A stretch of 64,000 bases of DNA from Cordylochernes scorpioides (lineage: Eukaryota; Arthropoda; Arachnida; Pseudoscorpiones; Chernetidae), in contig CP092877.1 of NCBI GenBank assembly GCA_030710605.1, positions 70,193,555 through 70,257,554 of the forward strand. Direction: 5' to 3'. The notes under the pieces are model-generated. The model searched no databases and was not told where the DNA came from. It saw nothing but the letters and a program-made list of their open reading frames with translations. Numbering within the stretch: position 1 is the first letter of the stretch; every line of letters starts with the position of its first letter. A program made the translations under genes and the position numbers. Shown here piece by piece: positions 1 to 10,265 of this stretch.

Positions 1-267
1 GCCTTTGTCATTAAGACTGGGAGCACTACTCAGTGGCAGGCCGACTTAGCTCCAAAAGAAATGGCCGCCTCTGACATGAGGAACAGACGCCATGTGCAGC
101 CGCTCCTAACATGGAGTACAGACACTGCTCATCCTGTATCCCTGGATTAGGAGCCCCCTTACAGGGTACTATCAGCCGGGCCAGCTGAGCCCAGGTTTTT
201 TAGTGAGCTTGTTACTGCTCCCCCTCCTCCTTTTTCATCCGGGCTTGGAACCGGCAAAGGCGGAGTT
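1..267 (-). mobile_element. LINE-tailed SINE (SINE-2), cut by window edge
   Basis: Same family as the complete copies at 4106-4469 and 24526-24828, shown by the shared stretch with CATTAAGACTGGGAGCAC and CCAGCTGAGCCCAGG. The 3' tail would lie to the left, outside the window. On the right it runs into a short piece of a second SINE tail (ATTACATTAATTCCATGAG). Confidence 0.6.
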
Positions 268-474
268 TAAAGATTACATTAATTCCATGAGTTCATGCTC
301 CTTGAGCTATGTACTAGGGATAATAATATTATTTTTGGTATGCTATAATCCTCTTGAAGGTGTTATAGTATTGGTATATCCTTGGTGGTGATCTACATTT
401 ATGTCTCTACAATGTGTACTTTGGTGGAATGGATGGTTTCTGTTGACCTCCATCACAGTAAATATGAGTAGGAC

Positions 475-623
475 ATAAACACAAGGTAATAAGACCAAAT
501 AAATCCATAGTGTGTAACATTTTTGTAACAGCGTTGTTACCGAAACGTCACACACTATTGATTTATTTAGATTTGGTCTTATTACCTTGTGTTTATAATC
601 TATAATCCAAATTGTTCCTTATC
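475..623. mobile_element. Family A palindromic MITE
   Basis: Outer arms read AACACAAGGTAATAAGACC on the left and the inverse on the right, followed by TATAATCCAAATTG. The centre is an inverted repeat with GTAACAGCGTTGTTAC and CGAAACGTCACACACTA. There is no coding capacity. The family recurs many times in the window. Confidence 0.7.
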
Positions 624-654
624 AAGAGTAGGACAGTTATGAAAGTAATAATCC

Positions 655-794
655 TTTGGGTAAACACAAGGTAATAAGACCAAATCTAAATAGTGTGTGA
701 GGTTTTTTTCAGTAACAGCATTGTTACCGAAACGTCACACACTATTTGGTTTTGGTCTTATTACCTTATGTTTATAATCCAAACTGTACCATAT
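655..794. mobile_element. Family A palindromic MITE
   Basis: Second copy close to the first, with the same AAGGTAATAAGACCAAAT arms and central GTAACAGCATTGTTAC palindrome. The homologous copy lies at about 22100-22240. Confidence 0.65.
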
Positions 795-818
795 CATCAA
801 TTCTTTGTATAATATCAT

Positions 819-1026
819 TTGAGAGAAAAAAATCCATTCAGGGAAGAGTTTCTTTTGAAAATTATAATTTAATTAACTGGGGCTTTCAGGCCTTGGATCC
901 CTTCTACAATATAATTAGCTATAATATAGAATAATTATTCATGTAGAATAGCTTCAAGGCCTGAAAGCTGGAGTTAATTAAATTATATTTTAAATCTTCC
1001 CTCTGGATGGAATTTTTTCTCTCAAG
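819..1026. mobile_element. Hairpin MITE
   Basis: Long inverted repeat. The left arm contains GAGAGAAAAAAATCCATTCA and GGGGCTTTCAGGCCTTGG; the right arm is the near-perfect inverse ending in TTTTTTCTCTCAAG. The homologous element is at about 22259-22441. No protein is encoded and I could not assign a superfamily. Confidence 0.6.
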
Positions 1027-1675
1027 AGTAGAACAAGCTGCCACATATTGACTACATGATAATTTGACAATTACAAAACAGTTTATTAACATCTAGTCAA
1101 CGGTCAAAAGAGAGTTTACAAAGTTTAAAACAGTGTAGGAAATATGTACAACAGACGAGGCCTTTACCGAAGGGACGTCCAGATCTCAGGAGCCCTCCAT
1201 AAGTTTAGACAGTCCCAGGCATGTTGCCTGCAGGCTCAACATGCTCGATGATAGGTTTGAGGAACTTGGCGAGAATAATTCTCAGAGGAGAGTGAGCAGA
1301 GGAGATACATCCTATCAAGGTCGGATTGGATTGTGTGTAACACGTCCGCTCTGACTATTGAACTTATATAAGGGGCCCAGGAAAGTTACATCACTCAGGT
1401 GGTCGAACATCATATGCAACCACCCCGAGGGACGCTCTTTCATATTGATAGAAGCGTCAAAAGGTGCAGGAGCTCATTATCGACTACATCATATTGACTA
1501 CATGTGTATACTGACTTCCCTTGTTCTGAATTATGACAACTTAAGACATAGTCATATGGTTGGTGAAGTAGAGACTAGTGGAATGGGTATATCTCTCTCA
1601 TTTCATACATTTGAGATCAAATGATAATCCCCAGGTAATGCTCAATGGAGAAAACTAAGTGGAAGTATTTTTTTA
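1027..1675. other. Unrecognised repeated segment
   Basis: Most of this is duplicated at 22885-23418. A minus-strand reading contains a plausible peptide piece (LAKFLKPIIEHVEPAGNM), but frames are broken and I do not recognise a family. It could be a decayed transposon or gene fragment. Confidence 0.3.
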
Positions 1676-1775
1676 NNNNNNNNNNNNNNNNNNNNNNNNN
1701 NNNNNNNNNNNNNNNNNNNNNNNNNNNNNNNNNNNNNNNNNNNNNNNNNNNNNNNNNNNNNNNNNNNNNNNNNNN
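1676..1775. other. Assembly gap of 100 N
   Basis: Exactly 100 unknown bases, the usual placeholder for a scaffold join of unknown length. Confidence 0.99.
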
Positions 1776-2303
1776 TCCAAATACATATTGTATGCTTTTG
1801 CTATATTTTTTCTTTACTTAAAGTTTTTTTCAGATTATTATTAAAGAATCAATTTAATTATTTTTTTTTGTGTGGAAGTAGAGCAGTTTGGGAGATCTTG
1901 AGTTCCATGTTTATATAAGGTTAAATTAGGGTTATAAACTACAAGCTCTGTTTTAAGACATCCTAACTGTTTATACGATATTTATAGCTGTTTATATAAA
2001 TAAGGAACAATAAGAGAAATTGAGGTAAAACAATATATTTTCTGTTCTTACATCCATATTAGTTTGAAATTACCTTTTTTTTTAAATGAAAATATAGAAT
2101 TATGTAATGAAAAGGAAAATATAGTCAACCTTAGTCAAAGCTTTTGGTTGAATTCAAGTGTTAAAGTTGGTTAGGTGATTTTTCATCAAGACACTTACTG
2201 CTAGTGGATATTTTTCTAGTTAGACAAGACAAACAAATATATAATTTAAATAATAATTTTAGAAAATACTGTTGTAATATATTTTAATTAATAATGATAA
2301 AGC
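1776..2303. other. AT-rich stretch, nothing recognised
   Basis: No open frame, RNA gene or clear repeat boundary was seen. Confidence 0.5.
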
Positions 2304-2459
2304 ACAATTTGGATTATAGATTATAATAAAAGAAAATAAGACCTAATAATTTATTAGTGTGTGACATTTCAGCAACAATATTGTCACCATCATCAGATAA
2401 AAGAAAAAAATGATTTGTCTGATGACAATGTTGTTGCCATCACACACTAATTAATTTTT
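2304..2459. mobile_element. Family A palindromic MITE, variant
   Basis: Begins AAAGCACAATTTGGATTATAG and has the AAATAAGACCTAAT variant arm. The inner inverted repeat has CATCATCAGA on the left and TCTGATGA on the right. The right outer arm is lost. Confidence 0.55.
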
Positions 2460-2464
2460 AATTA

Positions 2465-2683
2465 AAAAGGCATATATTGGATCAAAATATCATTTATTTT
2501 ACCAATATTTCAGCAGGCTGAACGCCAACCTTTATCAAGGTGTTATAACATTTTAAAGTGTGTTTTAAAGGTTGTTGACATACATTAAAATATGTTATAA
2601 TACCTTGATAAAGGTTGGCGTTCAGCCAACTGAAATATTGGTAAAATAAATGATATTTTGATCCAATATATGACTTTTTATTA
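2465..2683. mobile_element. Hairpin MITE (family E)
   Basis: Near-perfect palindrome: the left arm has GGATCAAAATATCATTTATT and AACGCCAACCTTTATCAAGG, the right arm the inverse. Partial copies lie at about 30313-30400, 47085-47170 and 52690-52828. The inner module CTTGATAAAGG-hairpin-CTGAAATATTGGTA resembles a decayed hammerhead core. Confidence 0.65.
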
Positions 2684-3466
2684 AAGATTTATCTATGGAT
2701 TGCTCTACTTTCAAAACACTAATAAATTATTTGGATTAGATATTATTTTAATTAATAATGTAAATTGATACCAAATGAGACTTATTAATTTTTTTTTTTC
2801 AGAATATTTCACGATTAACTTTTAATATACCCTACGTGCCAAAGTAATGTTTTTTTTTTTTAGCAATAAATTTGTATTTAAACAAGAATTGACAGTTATT
2901 TGATAGGAGATTGGGACATGAAAACATGATGTGTGTCAATTAGCGAGGTTATACAGTGTAATTTAGTACTGGAACCTCCTACCTGAAAGATTAGGTTTCA
3001 TAACATACTTATACTTTTACACGTCAATGACAGTTTTGGTTATTTTATTTTATTTTATTTCTATTTTATTTTGTTTTATTTCGTTTAACAGTCGTTGTTC
3101 GTACTTAGTTTCTGTGGTGGCCATGTATTGAATGTAATTATGCCTTTATTTACTTGCCTTGCTTAACTTTTGTGAATGATCCTCCAATATTATGTTAATT
3201 TTCTCTGGCACAATTTTACATATCTGTCTTATTTTCTTACCTTTTGTATATATATATATAGCTGAATGCCACTAATATTTTGTCCTCGTTTTACACCAGT
3301 AGAAGGGTGATTATGCCCGAAAGCTTGTGATTTAATTTTGTGTAATAAGAAACTCTTTCCTCATTAAAGTATTTCATTCTTAGAGCCTAATGATTTATTT
3401 TTTCATAGCAGCTTGGTTGTAACCTATTAAATATCTTAAAGTTACAAATGACATTGAGGAGTTGTA
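2684..3466. other. No gene recognised
   Basis: AT-rich DNA with a TTTTA-type simple repeat near 3040-3082. Nothing else could be supported. Confidence 0.5.
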
Positions 3467-3700
3467 AGGCCACAATTTAGATTATAGATTAGAACTACAA
3501 GGTAAGAAGACCAAATCTAAATAAATTAATAGTGTACGACGTTTTGGTAACAGGATTGTTACCATCATCAGACAAAAGTACTGAATTTGTCTGACAATGT
3601 TAACAACGCTGTTACTGAAATGCCACATATTTATTTATTTAGATTTGGTCTTAATACCTTGTGTTTTTTTTTTTAATCTATAATCTAAATTGTGGCCTTA
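3467..3700. mobile_element. Family A palindromic MITE, full length
   Basis: Both termini are present: AGGCCACAATTTAGATTATAG on the left and its inverse GTGGCCTTATCA on the right. It has AAGAAGACCAAATC arms and an inner GGTAACAGGATTGTTACC palindrome. A partial second copy follows at 3705-3800. Confidence 0.65.
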
Positions 3701-4105
3701 TCATGATGATAAGGTATCAACTTGGATTATAGATAAGAAACACAAGGTAATAAGACCAAATCCAAATTAATGATTAGTCTTATTACCTTGTGTGGGTATG
3801 TGTATAAAGAGGAATCAAACTATAAATAAACAGGCATTTTTTGTACAGTGCTTCTCAGATGTCTCCATCAGGGATTGGTGGAGCTGATGCCACTTTTAGT
3901 CATACAATCATGCAGCTAGTTGTTGCCAAACTTCTGCCAAGAGACACGTTTACTAGAATATTCTTTCAACATCTTCAGATGCTAATGTGGGGAAATAGGA
4001 GGAGTGGCTTCACACCTTTATTTTTGTTTTAAAGAATCTCTCCTCCCCCCCCCCCCATAACTGTGTGTGTACCATGGCAAGGTTGTTTCGACTACCACCC
4101 TGTTG

Positions 4106-4469
4106 TCTTCTACTTCTTTCTTATCTCCACCCAATCATATTAGGGTATCAAGCTTGTAGAGCTTGAGATTTGACAACCATGACTGGGTGAAGTAGAATGC
4201 GTCTGCCTTTCTCATTAAGACTGGGAGCACTACTCAGTGGCAGGCTACTTAGCTCCAAAAGAAATGGCCACCTCTGACATGAGGAACAGACACCATGTGC
4301 AGCCGCTTCCTAACATGGAGTACAAACGCTGCTTATCCTGTATCCCTGGATCGGGAGCCCTTACAGGATACTATCAGCTGGGCCAGCTGAGCCCAGGTTT
4401 TTAGCGAGCTTGTTAATGCTCCCCCCTCCTCCTTTTTCATCCGGGCTTGGGACCGGAAAAGGCAGAGTT
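4106..4469 (-). mobile_element. SINE-2 retroposon with 9-bp target duplication
   Basis: Flanked by ACCCTGTTG at 4097-4105 and 4470-4478. Read on the minus strand, the body ends in a 3' tail with CAAGCTTGATACCCTAATATG and GGAGATAAGAAAG. The tail matches the end of the LINE fragment at 5104-5426, so this SINE was probably mobilised by that LINE. There is no coding capacity. Confidence 0.75.
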
Positions 4470-4512
4470 ACCCTGTTGTTGATGTATTTGAATATTCTAC
4501 ACAAAGGTTATA

Positions 4513-4676
4513 CATTTAAACCTGTCTATAGCGCCCCCTTTAAATAGGGCCTCCCTCTCTATAGCGCTCGATTTTAAATACGTAGTACGATGCGATTTAC
4601 ATTAAAAGTGACCTGTCTATAGCACCCTATTTTGGTGAGTCCCAAGAGGGGGGGGCGCTATAGACAGGTTTAACTG
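4513..4676. mobile_element. pogo-like MITE (CTGTCTATAGCG family)
   Basis: The right terminus CAGTTAAACCTGTCTATAGC (read inward) and a slightly mutated left terminus are flanked by TA at 4511-4512 and 4677-4678. TA duplication and CAG ends fit pogo/Tc1-mariner non-autonomous elements. Related copies: 5968-6144, 16682-16808, 24151-24328 and 39937-40096. Confidence 0.7.
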
Positions 4677-4919
4677 TATATATAAAAAAACCTTTATTTT
4701 TGTATTATTTGCATACTGGGGATATACTGCGGTGGTGTGGCTTTCTGGTGTAAAATACAGAAAGCCCACTCAAATTAAATCCTTACGTAGCGCAGGGTAC
4801 ATATATTGTGCCTGTAGATGGGCAATTTATTCAAAAGCTTGTACAAATGTTTATAAATGAAAGAAACTCCCCATTTTGTGATTTCTCTTCTTTTCAAATG
4901 AATAGGGTGATTCCCACGA

Positions 4920-4976
4920 TAGGCACAATTTGGATAATAGATTAGAAATACAAGGTAATAAGACCAAATTTGACAT
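4920..4976. mobile_element. Family A half-element
   Basis: Only one outer arm, GGCACAATTTGGATAATAG through AAGGTAATAAGACCAAAT, is present. It is a truncated copy. Confidence 0.5.
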
Positions 4977-5103
4977 AGATTTGGCAATATGGATATCTGG
5001 TGATATCAAGCGATGCAAGAATTGACGACCATCATTTCCCCTTCACTTCTTCCTTCCAATTCCATTGACCTCTCTCTATAACAGGATTTATTTTAAAATA
5101 TGT

Positions 5104-5426
5104 CTTCTTCTTTCTTATCTCCACTCAATCATATTAGGGTATCAAGCTTGTAAAGCTTGAGACTTTTGATGGTGTCTGCCCGGGGAAGAGTAGAGCTTAT
5201 CAATGGATGAGTCAATACAGTCAATAATGTGTTTTGGGGTTGCAGGTTGAGAATTGCACTTAGTACATAGTGGGAAAACCTTGCAACAATTCTGGAAAGT
5301 CATTGTCCTTAGGTGACCAGACTTAAGTCTGGAATCAAGGATCAAATAAATAAAATAAGTCTTGTCTTTTAAGCTGCTGTGAAAAGTTTGCATGAGAGTA
5401 AAGTAAAATCTCTGCCTCAAGCACAA
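5104..5426 (-). pseudogene. LINE 3' fragment, Jockey-like RNase H C-terminus
   Basis: On the minus strand the peptide contains RLKSGHLRTMTF and then CTKCNSQPATPKHIIDC, a C-x2-C-x8-H-x3-C arrangement. As I recall, this is typical of the C-terminal RNase H/zinc-knuckle region of Jockey-type LINEs in arthropods. The coding remnant is followed by AAGCTTTACAAGCTTGATAC and a GATAAGAAAGAAGAAG tail. That tail is shared by the SINE-2 family. Everything upstream of the RNase H end is missing, so this is a 5'-truncated dead copy. Confidence 0.6.
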
Positions 5427-5683
5427 CTGATATCATCAGAGCCGGGCAAGATGCCAACTGGTGATATCTAAAATAAGATTGAAAGTACTTTTAAGTAACT
5501 TGGTGGGACACAACATTCTTGTACTGTATATACCCTACTGTTTACCTAGAGCTGTTCATAGAAACTACCATCAACAGGGATTTGTGTGCTAAGAAATCAG
5601 CACATAGTCCTTGATTATCAGTTATTTAATAAGGTTTTTTTTAGTACGTATTTGTGAGGTTATTTTTAATATAATTTCTCATT

Positions 5684-5832
5684 CAAGAAATAAGACCTAA
5701 TCCAAATAATTTAATAGTGTGTGACGTTTTGGTAACAGCATTGTTACCGAAATGTCACATACTTAAATTATTTGGATTAGGTCTTTATTTCCTTGTATCT
5801 TTAATCCAAATTGTGCTTTATCAATTAGTGGA
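5684..5832. mobile_element. Family A palindromic MITE
   Basis: AAATAAGACCTAATCCAAAT arms surround TGACGTTTTGGTAACAGC and its inverse, ending AATTGTGCTTTATCA. Confidence 0.65.
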
Positions 5833-5967
5833 AGTGAATTGCTTTCCCTTCAAGCTCTGGTTAATGAGAGGAATGTAATGTAACTTGGAATGTGTTGGAT
5901 ACTATATGATATGACACTATAATTATAAAATTAAATATTGGATTTTTTCAAAGTAAATAACAAATTA

Positions 5968-6144
5968 CAGTTAAACCTGTCTATAGCGCCCCCTCTTGGG
6001 ACTCACCAAAATAAGGTGCTATAGAGGGGGGGGCTATAGACAAGTCACTTTTAATGTAAATCGCATTGTACTACGTATTTAAAATCTTGCGTTATAGAGA
6101 AGAAGGCGCTATTTAGAGGGGGGCGATATAGACAGGTTTAACTG
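5968..6144. mobile_element. pogo-like MITE (CTGTCTATAGCG family)
   Basis: Starts CAGTTAAACCTGTCTATAGC and ends with the inverse GACAGGTTTAACTG. TA flanks at 5966-5967 and 6145-6146. No coding sequence. Confidence 0.8.
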
Positions 6145-6146
6145 TA

Positions 6147-7060
6147 TTTAAGAAACGATTAGAAAACAAAAGCTGTTTTGAGATGACAAAGTGGGTATAA
6201 TTTCTTAGTTCAAAAGTGCTTGATAATTTTGTCACAAAGTATTTAACAATAAATTTTACTGGTTGCTAGCCCTAACTGAGACAATTGTTCATGGGAGACT
6301 CATTATAGTGTAGACTTACAATTAAATTTGTTTTTGTTTTACAGAGATGGTTGCTCATGAGAGATTACAGTGGTGTCTTTTTTAGTCCCTCACATTTTTA
6401 CATAATCTCTACTTCTTTATAAATAAAAACTTTGGTATAAAGTGTTCTGCTTAGAACTTACAAAACGTAGCATGTTTCTCTATTATTGTCTATGTCACAA
6501 TTTCTTTTTCAACATTGACTTCTTTCTAGGGCTCTTGTTTTGGGAAATATTCAGATTAAAGAGGTGTCACAATTTGCTATTGATGATACACTGCTTTGTT
6601 CATAACTCTAAAATATATATGTCATAATATACTCTTCCAGGAATAATAAAGCAAACCTACAGTCGACCCAGAGAGAGACGGGAGGGTAAGGACCGGTCAC
6701 TTTAGACATCAGCGACATTCCAGGGGGCGACCACTGGGGTCCGTCACTTTACAACCTGGGGACTTTGAAGACAGTTGGTGATTGTGTGCGATACGAACGG
6801 CCGCCCGGCTATTGCTGGGCCCGTCTCTTTCTCTCTGGTTGCCTGGGTTCCTCTTCCAAATTGTGGTGTGATTATTTCTCTTCCCACCTTATTATATTGT
6901 CACATATATATAATCACTCTAGGTTAACCATGACAATCATGTGTTAACTCTGTGTGATATTGAGCTGCTACTCCTGGGTTCAGCACATGATTTTGAACCT
7001 TGCCTCAGGTGCCTATCACATGCTTACTGTGGAGAGCTTCAACTTTAAATCTCCTATAAT
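6147..7060. other. No gene recognised
   Basis: A GC-richer patch at about 6655-6850 stands out from the AT-rich surroundings. It has no frame, splice-bounded exon or repeat structure that I can support. Confidence 0.4.
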
Positions 7061-7176
7061 AAGGCACAATTTGGATTATAGATTATAAACAGAAGGTAAT
7101 AAGACCAAATCCAACACATCCACTACACACCATTTATTTATTTGGATTTGGTCTTATTACCTTGTGTTTAAATCTT
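7061..7176. mobile_element. Family A MITE, short copy
   Basis: AAGGCACAATTTGGATTATAG and AAGGTAATAAGACCAAATCC on the left, and the inverse GGTCTTATTACCTTGTG on the right. The central palindrome is deleted. Confidence 0.6.
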
Positions 7177-7407
7177 CTAGTTCAACTGCATTGCCTTTTA
7201 ACTGTATTTGAAGGTATCTCAAGGGGTAGTAAACATTGTTATTTGGAGGAGATAAACTGTGTTTAAAAATAATGTCAACACCTGGGACAAGTCCTATGGT
7301 AACTGCACTGACTAAAACATGTGAAATGTGGTGTTGTAAATTAAAACTGTCACTAGTGGCTTTGTCCCACCATTGCTAAGCAGTGTCCGACCACGTGACC
7401 TGCGTAG

Positions 7408-7523
7408 GGAGGAGAGACCCTGAAGGAAGCAGAGAAGGAGGAGGAAGCCAAGCTGAAGGCCAAATACCCCCAGGTATGCCGTCCGGAGGATCTTCCTTCC
7501 TTCAGAAGCGGCTTCAAAAAGGA
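7408..7523 (+). CDS. ENSA: Endosulfine (ENSA/ARPP-19) internal exon, with frameshift
   Basis: Endosulfines are small, largely unstructured cytoplasmic proteins. After phosphorylation by Greatwall kinase they inhibit PP2A-B55 and so support mitotic entry. This exon encodes ETLKEAEKEEEAKLKAKYP, the conserved acidic/KAKYP segment, and then GMPSGGSSFLQKRLQKG. It ends at GGA with donor GTAAGT, and the next exon (17437) resumes in phase with [10 protein letters not shown] chose the acceptor CGTAG before 7408 because an in-frame TAG lies there. KYP and GMP are in different frames: the run of five C at 7467-7471 needs one more base to keep the frame. With it the exon is 117 bp, exactly 39 codons. This could be a homopolymer assembly error or a real disabling deletion. 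The first coding exon was not found. Confidence 0.82.
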
Positions 7524-7715
7524 GTAAGTTGTTTCTTCTTGACTTCCTTCCTTTTGTTGATAATTTGGTCTTTTAACTGGGGCTGCTTGCCTGCCACATA
7601 TCAACTCTCTCTACAGCTGGAACTATAGCTTGGGAGTCCCACAATTAGCAATACTCTCACAATTTCCTAGGAATCATGCCTGCTAATGGAGTATTTGTGA
7701 AAACAACCAAACAAG

Positions 7716-7991
7716 TACACTTGTGGGCCAAACTTAAGGAAGTTGTATATCTGAATTTAGTGCTGTTGCTTGACGTAAGCATCCCTTATGGGGATATCAC
7801 GTCTAATTTGATAATAATAAATAAATAAATGTATATCAGGATTCAGACAATAACTGAGAAAGATATTACAGTGACCTTAATTGAAGAGATACAAGATAAC
7901 CAAGTGTGAACAAAATTGCCTCTATCTTAAAAAAATAGATGACTGGTGTCATCAAAGACTTTTCATTTCTTAAGTTTTGTCCATGAGTGTA
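7716..7991. mobile_element. Tc1/mariner-like MITE (CACTCATGGACAAAAC family)
   Basis: Left end TACACTTGTGGGCCAAACTT is a decayed copy of TACACTCATGGACAAAACTT; the right end is the inverse AAGTTTTGTCCATGAGTGTA. The TA ends suggest Tc1/mariner mobilisation. Other copies: 15022-15206, 26329-26592, 36454-36632, 38536-38709, about 42907-43170 and 62429-62609. Confidence 0.65.
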
Positions 7992-8718
7992 AATTATAAA
8001 TGTCTAATTTTCATATTTGGATTGTTAGCTGTTGCTTCTCATCTCTAATCTAAATTATCAAAGATTCTTAATTAAACCTTTATTAATTGCTGTGTTCTAT
8101 ACTGGTAAATGCTTTCTTTCATTCCTGGAGAGTCCTTATCAGTGGGAAAGTTGAAGGTGTCAATTATTTATTATCAGCAGACTATTTGTCAAACAATGGT
8201 GACCTAGCTCCAGACAATGTCCTTATTGGAATTTGGTCTTCAGTTATAAATCTGTTTCATCTGTTATTGGGAGCAGAGGCAGTCAAATGAGAAGGATGTG
8301 GACAAAAATTTCATTAAGTGGCTGCCATATGTGCATATTATGTCGCAGGGTTAAAGCTTTTTCATTTTTTTCTCCCAACATCTTCCTCTCAATGAATATT
8401 ACTATAACATATACAGTCTAGTGTGGAACTTTCTTGTAGAGATAACAAATATTATATAACTTAATATTTGTTTTTTTATATTCTATCAATAATCCCTATT
8501 TCTACAGTAGTTCTCTTTTAAGCAATTTTGAGGGAAAATGATTGTAAATACAGGTTTGTTAATTTGAAGTAAATTTGATTTACTGGTGATTCCAATTATT
8601 TAGAATAGATTATAAACAGACAAGGTTTAATAAGACCATATTGAAATATATAAATTAAGATTGAAAATTTTGGTAACAATGCTGTTGTAGGTGACCTTAT
8701 GATTCTAATATTTAATCC
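7992..8718. other. Intron of the endosulfine gene, no further gene
   Basis: Contains a degenerate family A remnant around 8600-8690 (AACAGACAAGGTTTAATAAG). Otherwise nothing is recognised. Confidence 0.4.
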
Positions 8719-8720
8719 TA

Positions 8721-10088
8721 ATATTTACTCCGCTTATAACAAAGTCGGTTATAGCGAAATTCCGCATATAGCGAATGAAATTGTCTGCACGAAAGAAAAG
8801 AAGGGCTTAAACCATTAAAAGAACTCTGGATATTGCGAAGTCGGATATAAAGAATTTTCGCTTATAACGAAGTGATTTGCATGTATAAATTTTTATTTTA
8901 TCCGTTTATAACGAAGTTTTCTCATTTACCATTATAATTGACTAATATATTATGCATAATATGGCTAGTAAGGAACGGATCACAATCCTTCTATGCTGCA
9001 ATATGGATGGTTCTGAAAAGATGCAACCTTTGGTCATTGGAAAGGCGAAACAGCTGAGATGCTTCCGAGGAATCAAGCACCTTCCTGTTCAGTACGAAGC
9101 AAATCAGAAGGCCTGGATGACTGGACTACTCTTCGAATCCTGGGTTCGGCACATCGACAAGAAGATGGCTGGACAACATCGACAAATTATCCTCCTGCTT
9201 GACAATTGCGGCGCTCATCCCCCAGACATGCAGGGCCTCACAAATACTCGTATAGCATTCTTGCCGCCAAATACCACTTCAATGCTGCAACCATGCGACC
9301 AAGGCATTATTCGCAATTTCGAGATGATTTATCGAACGCGTTTAATGAGGAAATATTTGACGGCATACGATGCTGGAACAGCATTAACAATCAATCTTAA
9401 GCAAGCTGTGGATATTATATCTGTAGCATGGAATGATGTGCTTCCAGCGACAATTTCCAACTGTTGGCATCATAGTGGAATTATTAAGTCCGATGTCAGT
9501 TCTCCATTGGATACACCACAGCCTGCAACACAAATGTGGGAGCAACAAAGCCTCTTCGATCGCATGAAAGAACTTTTAAAAATACCGTTAGAGATGGATT
9601 TCGATTCTTATGCTGACGCTGACAATGACGTCGTTACAAATGCCATGTTATCCGATGTAGAAATTGTCGAGAGCATTCTTCAAGCAAAAGAAGAAGAAAC
9701 GGACCAAGTTGATGAAGAAGTAGACCCAATTGTCCACATTCCGCATCCAAAAGAGGTCTTGGAGAGCATTCAAACTCTGCGATTGTTTCTTCAATGTCAG
9801 GATGAGTCCAAGTCTCTTCATAGGCATCTGTCGGACTTGGACAACATCGAAAAGAGTGTTCAGCACTTGTTACTGACTTCTAAATGTCAAAAGAAAATCA
9901 CAAACTACTTCTCCAAAAACACCTGATGAGGTTGTTATTGATCTTTGTGTTGCTCTTTTGAGTTGAATAGTAAATAAAATTATTGGTACAAAACTTTTTT
10001 TTTTTTCCAACTGCGGATATAACAAACTTCGGATATAACAAAGTGATTGTCATGGATAATGCGACTTCGTTATAAGCGGAGTACACTG
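8721..10088 (+). mobile_element. Tigger/pogo DNA transposon, internally deleted
   Basis: Terminal inverted repeats share ACTCCGCTTATAACGAAGTC (left copy with one change). The right end reads CAGTGTACTCCGC when inverted and is flanked by TA at 10089-10090; a TA lies at 8719-8720 on the left, where the outermost six bases have decayed. The element holds most of a transposase gene but has lost its 5' half, so it cannot be autonomous. It lies in the endosulfine intron. Confidence 0.8.
8952..9926 (+). pseudogene. Tigger-type transposase, C-terminal two thirds
   Basis: This 324-residue frame begins at SKERITILLCCNMDGSEKM and runs through KAWMTGLLFESWVR, ILLLDNCGAH and PPNTTSMLQPCDQGIIRNF to a lysine-rich C-terminus. 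This is the DDE_1 domain of pogo/Tigger/jerky transposases. The second and third catalytic aspartates are visible (LLLDN and PCDQG). The first (in the DETGL region) and the N-terminal helix-turn-helix DNA-binding domains are absent: only about 230 bases separate the left terminus from the frame. Full-length relatives are around 500 residues. The frame is intact to its stop, which suggests a fairly recent deletion derivative. Confidence 0.88.
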
Positions 10089-10265
10089 TATCAGGGGAGA
10101 ATAGCACTAGGAAAGGATGCAATGATGAAATTGAACTAGATTATGGATGATAAAGGAATTTCATTCAAGACATAGAAGAGAATTGTAGAGGCATTGGTAT
10201 TCCCTGTGGTCATTTATAGATGTGAGAGCTGGACTCTCAGAAAAGATGAAATAATTGAAGGTTGT

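Larger units (their letters stand above)
1..1590. repeat. Segment homologous to 21437-23418 (block C)
   Basis: This stretch matches 21437-23418 in order and orientation, apart from small changes and a 410-bp insertion in the other copy. Both contain the same sequence of elements: a LINE-tailed SINE, two family A palindromes, a hairpin MITE and an unrecognised stretch of about 500 bp. Homology stops at the shared string GAATGGGTATAT, about 85 bases before the 100-N gap. It may be a displaced allelic fragment or an old duplication; the window edge hides its left limit. Confidence 0.75.

Noticed and set aside
3841..4032. 63-codon plus-strand frame after a good-looking TTTTTTGTACAG acceptor
   Set aside because: The peptide is not recognisable and no donor or partner exon fits. 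Kept only as a remote possibility.
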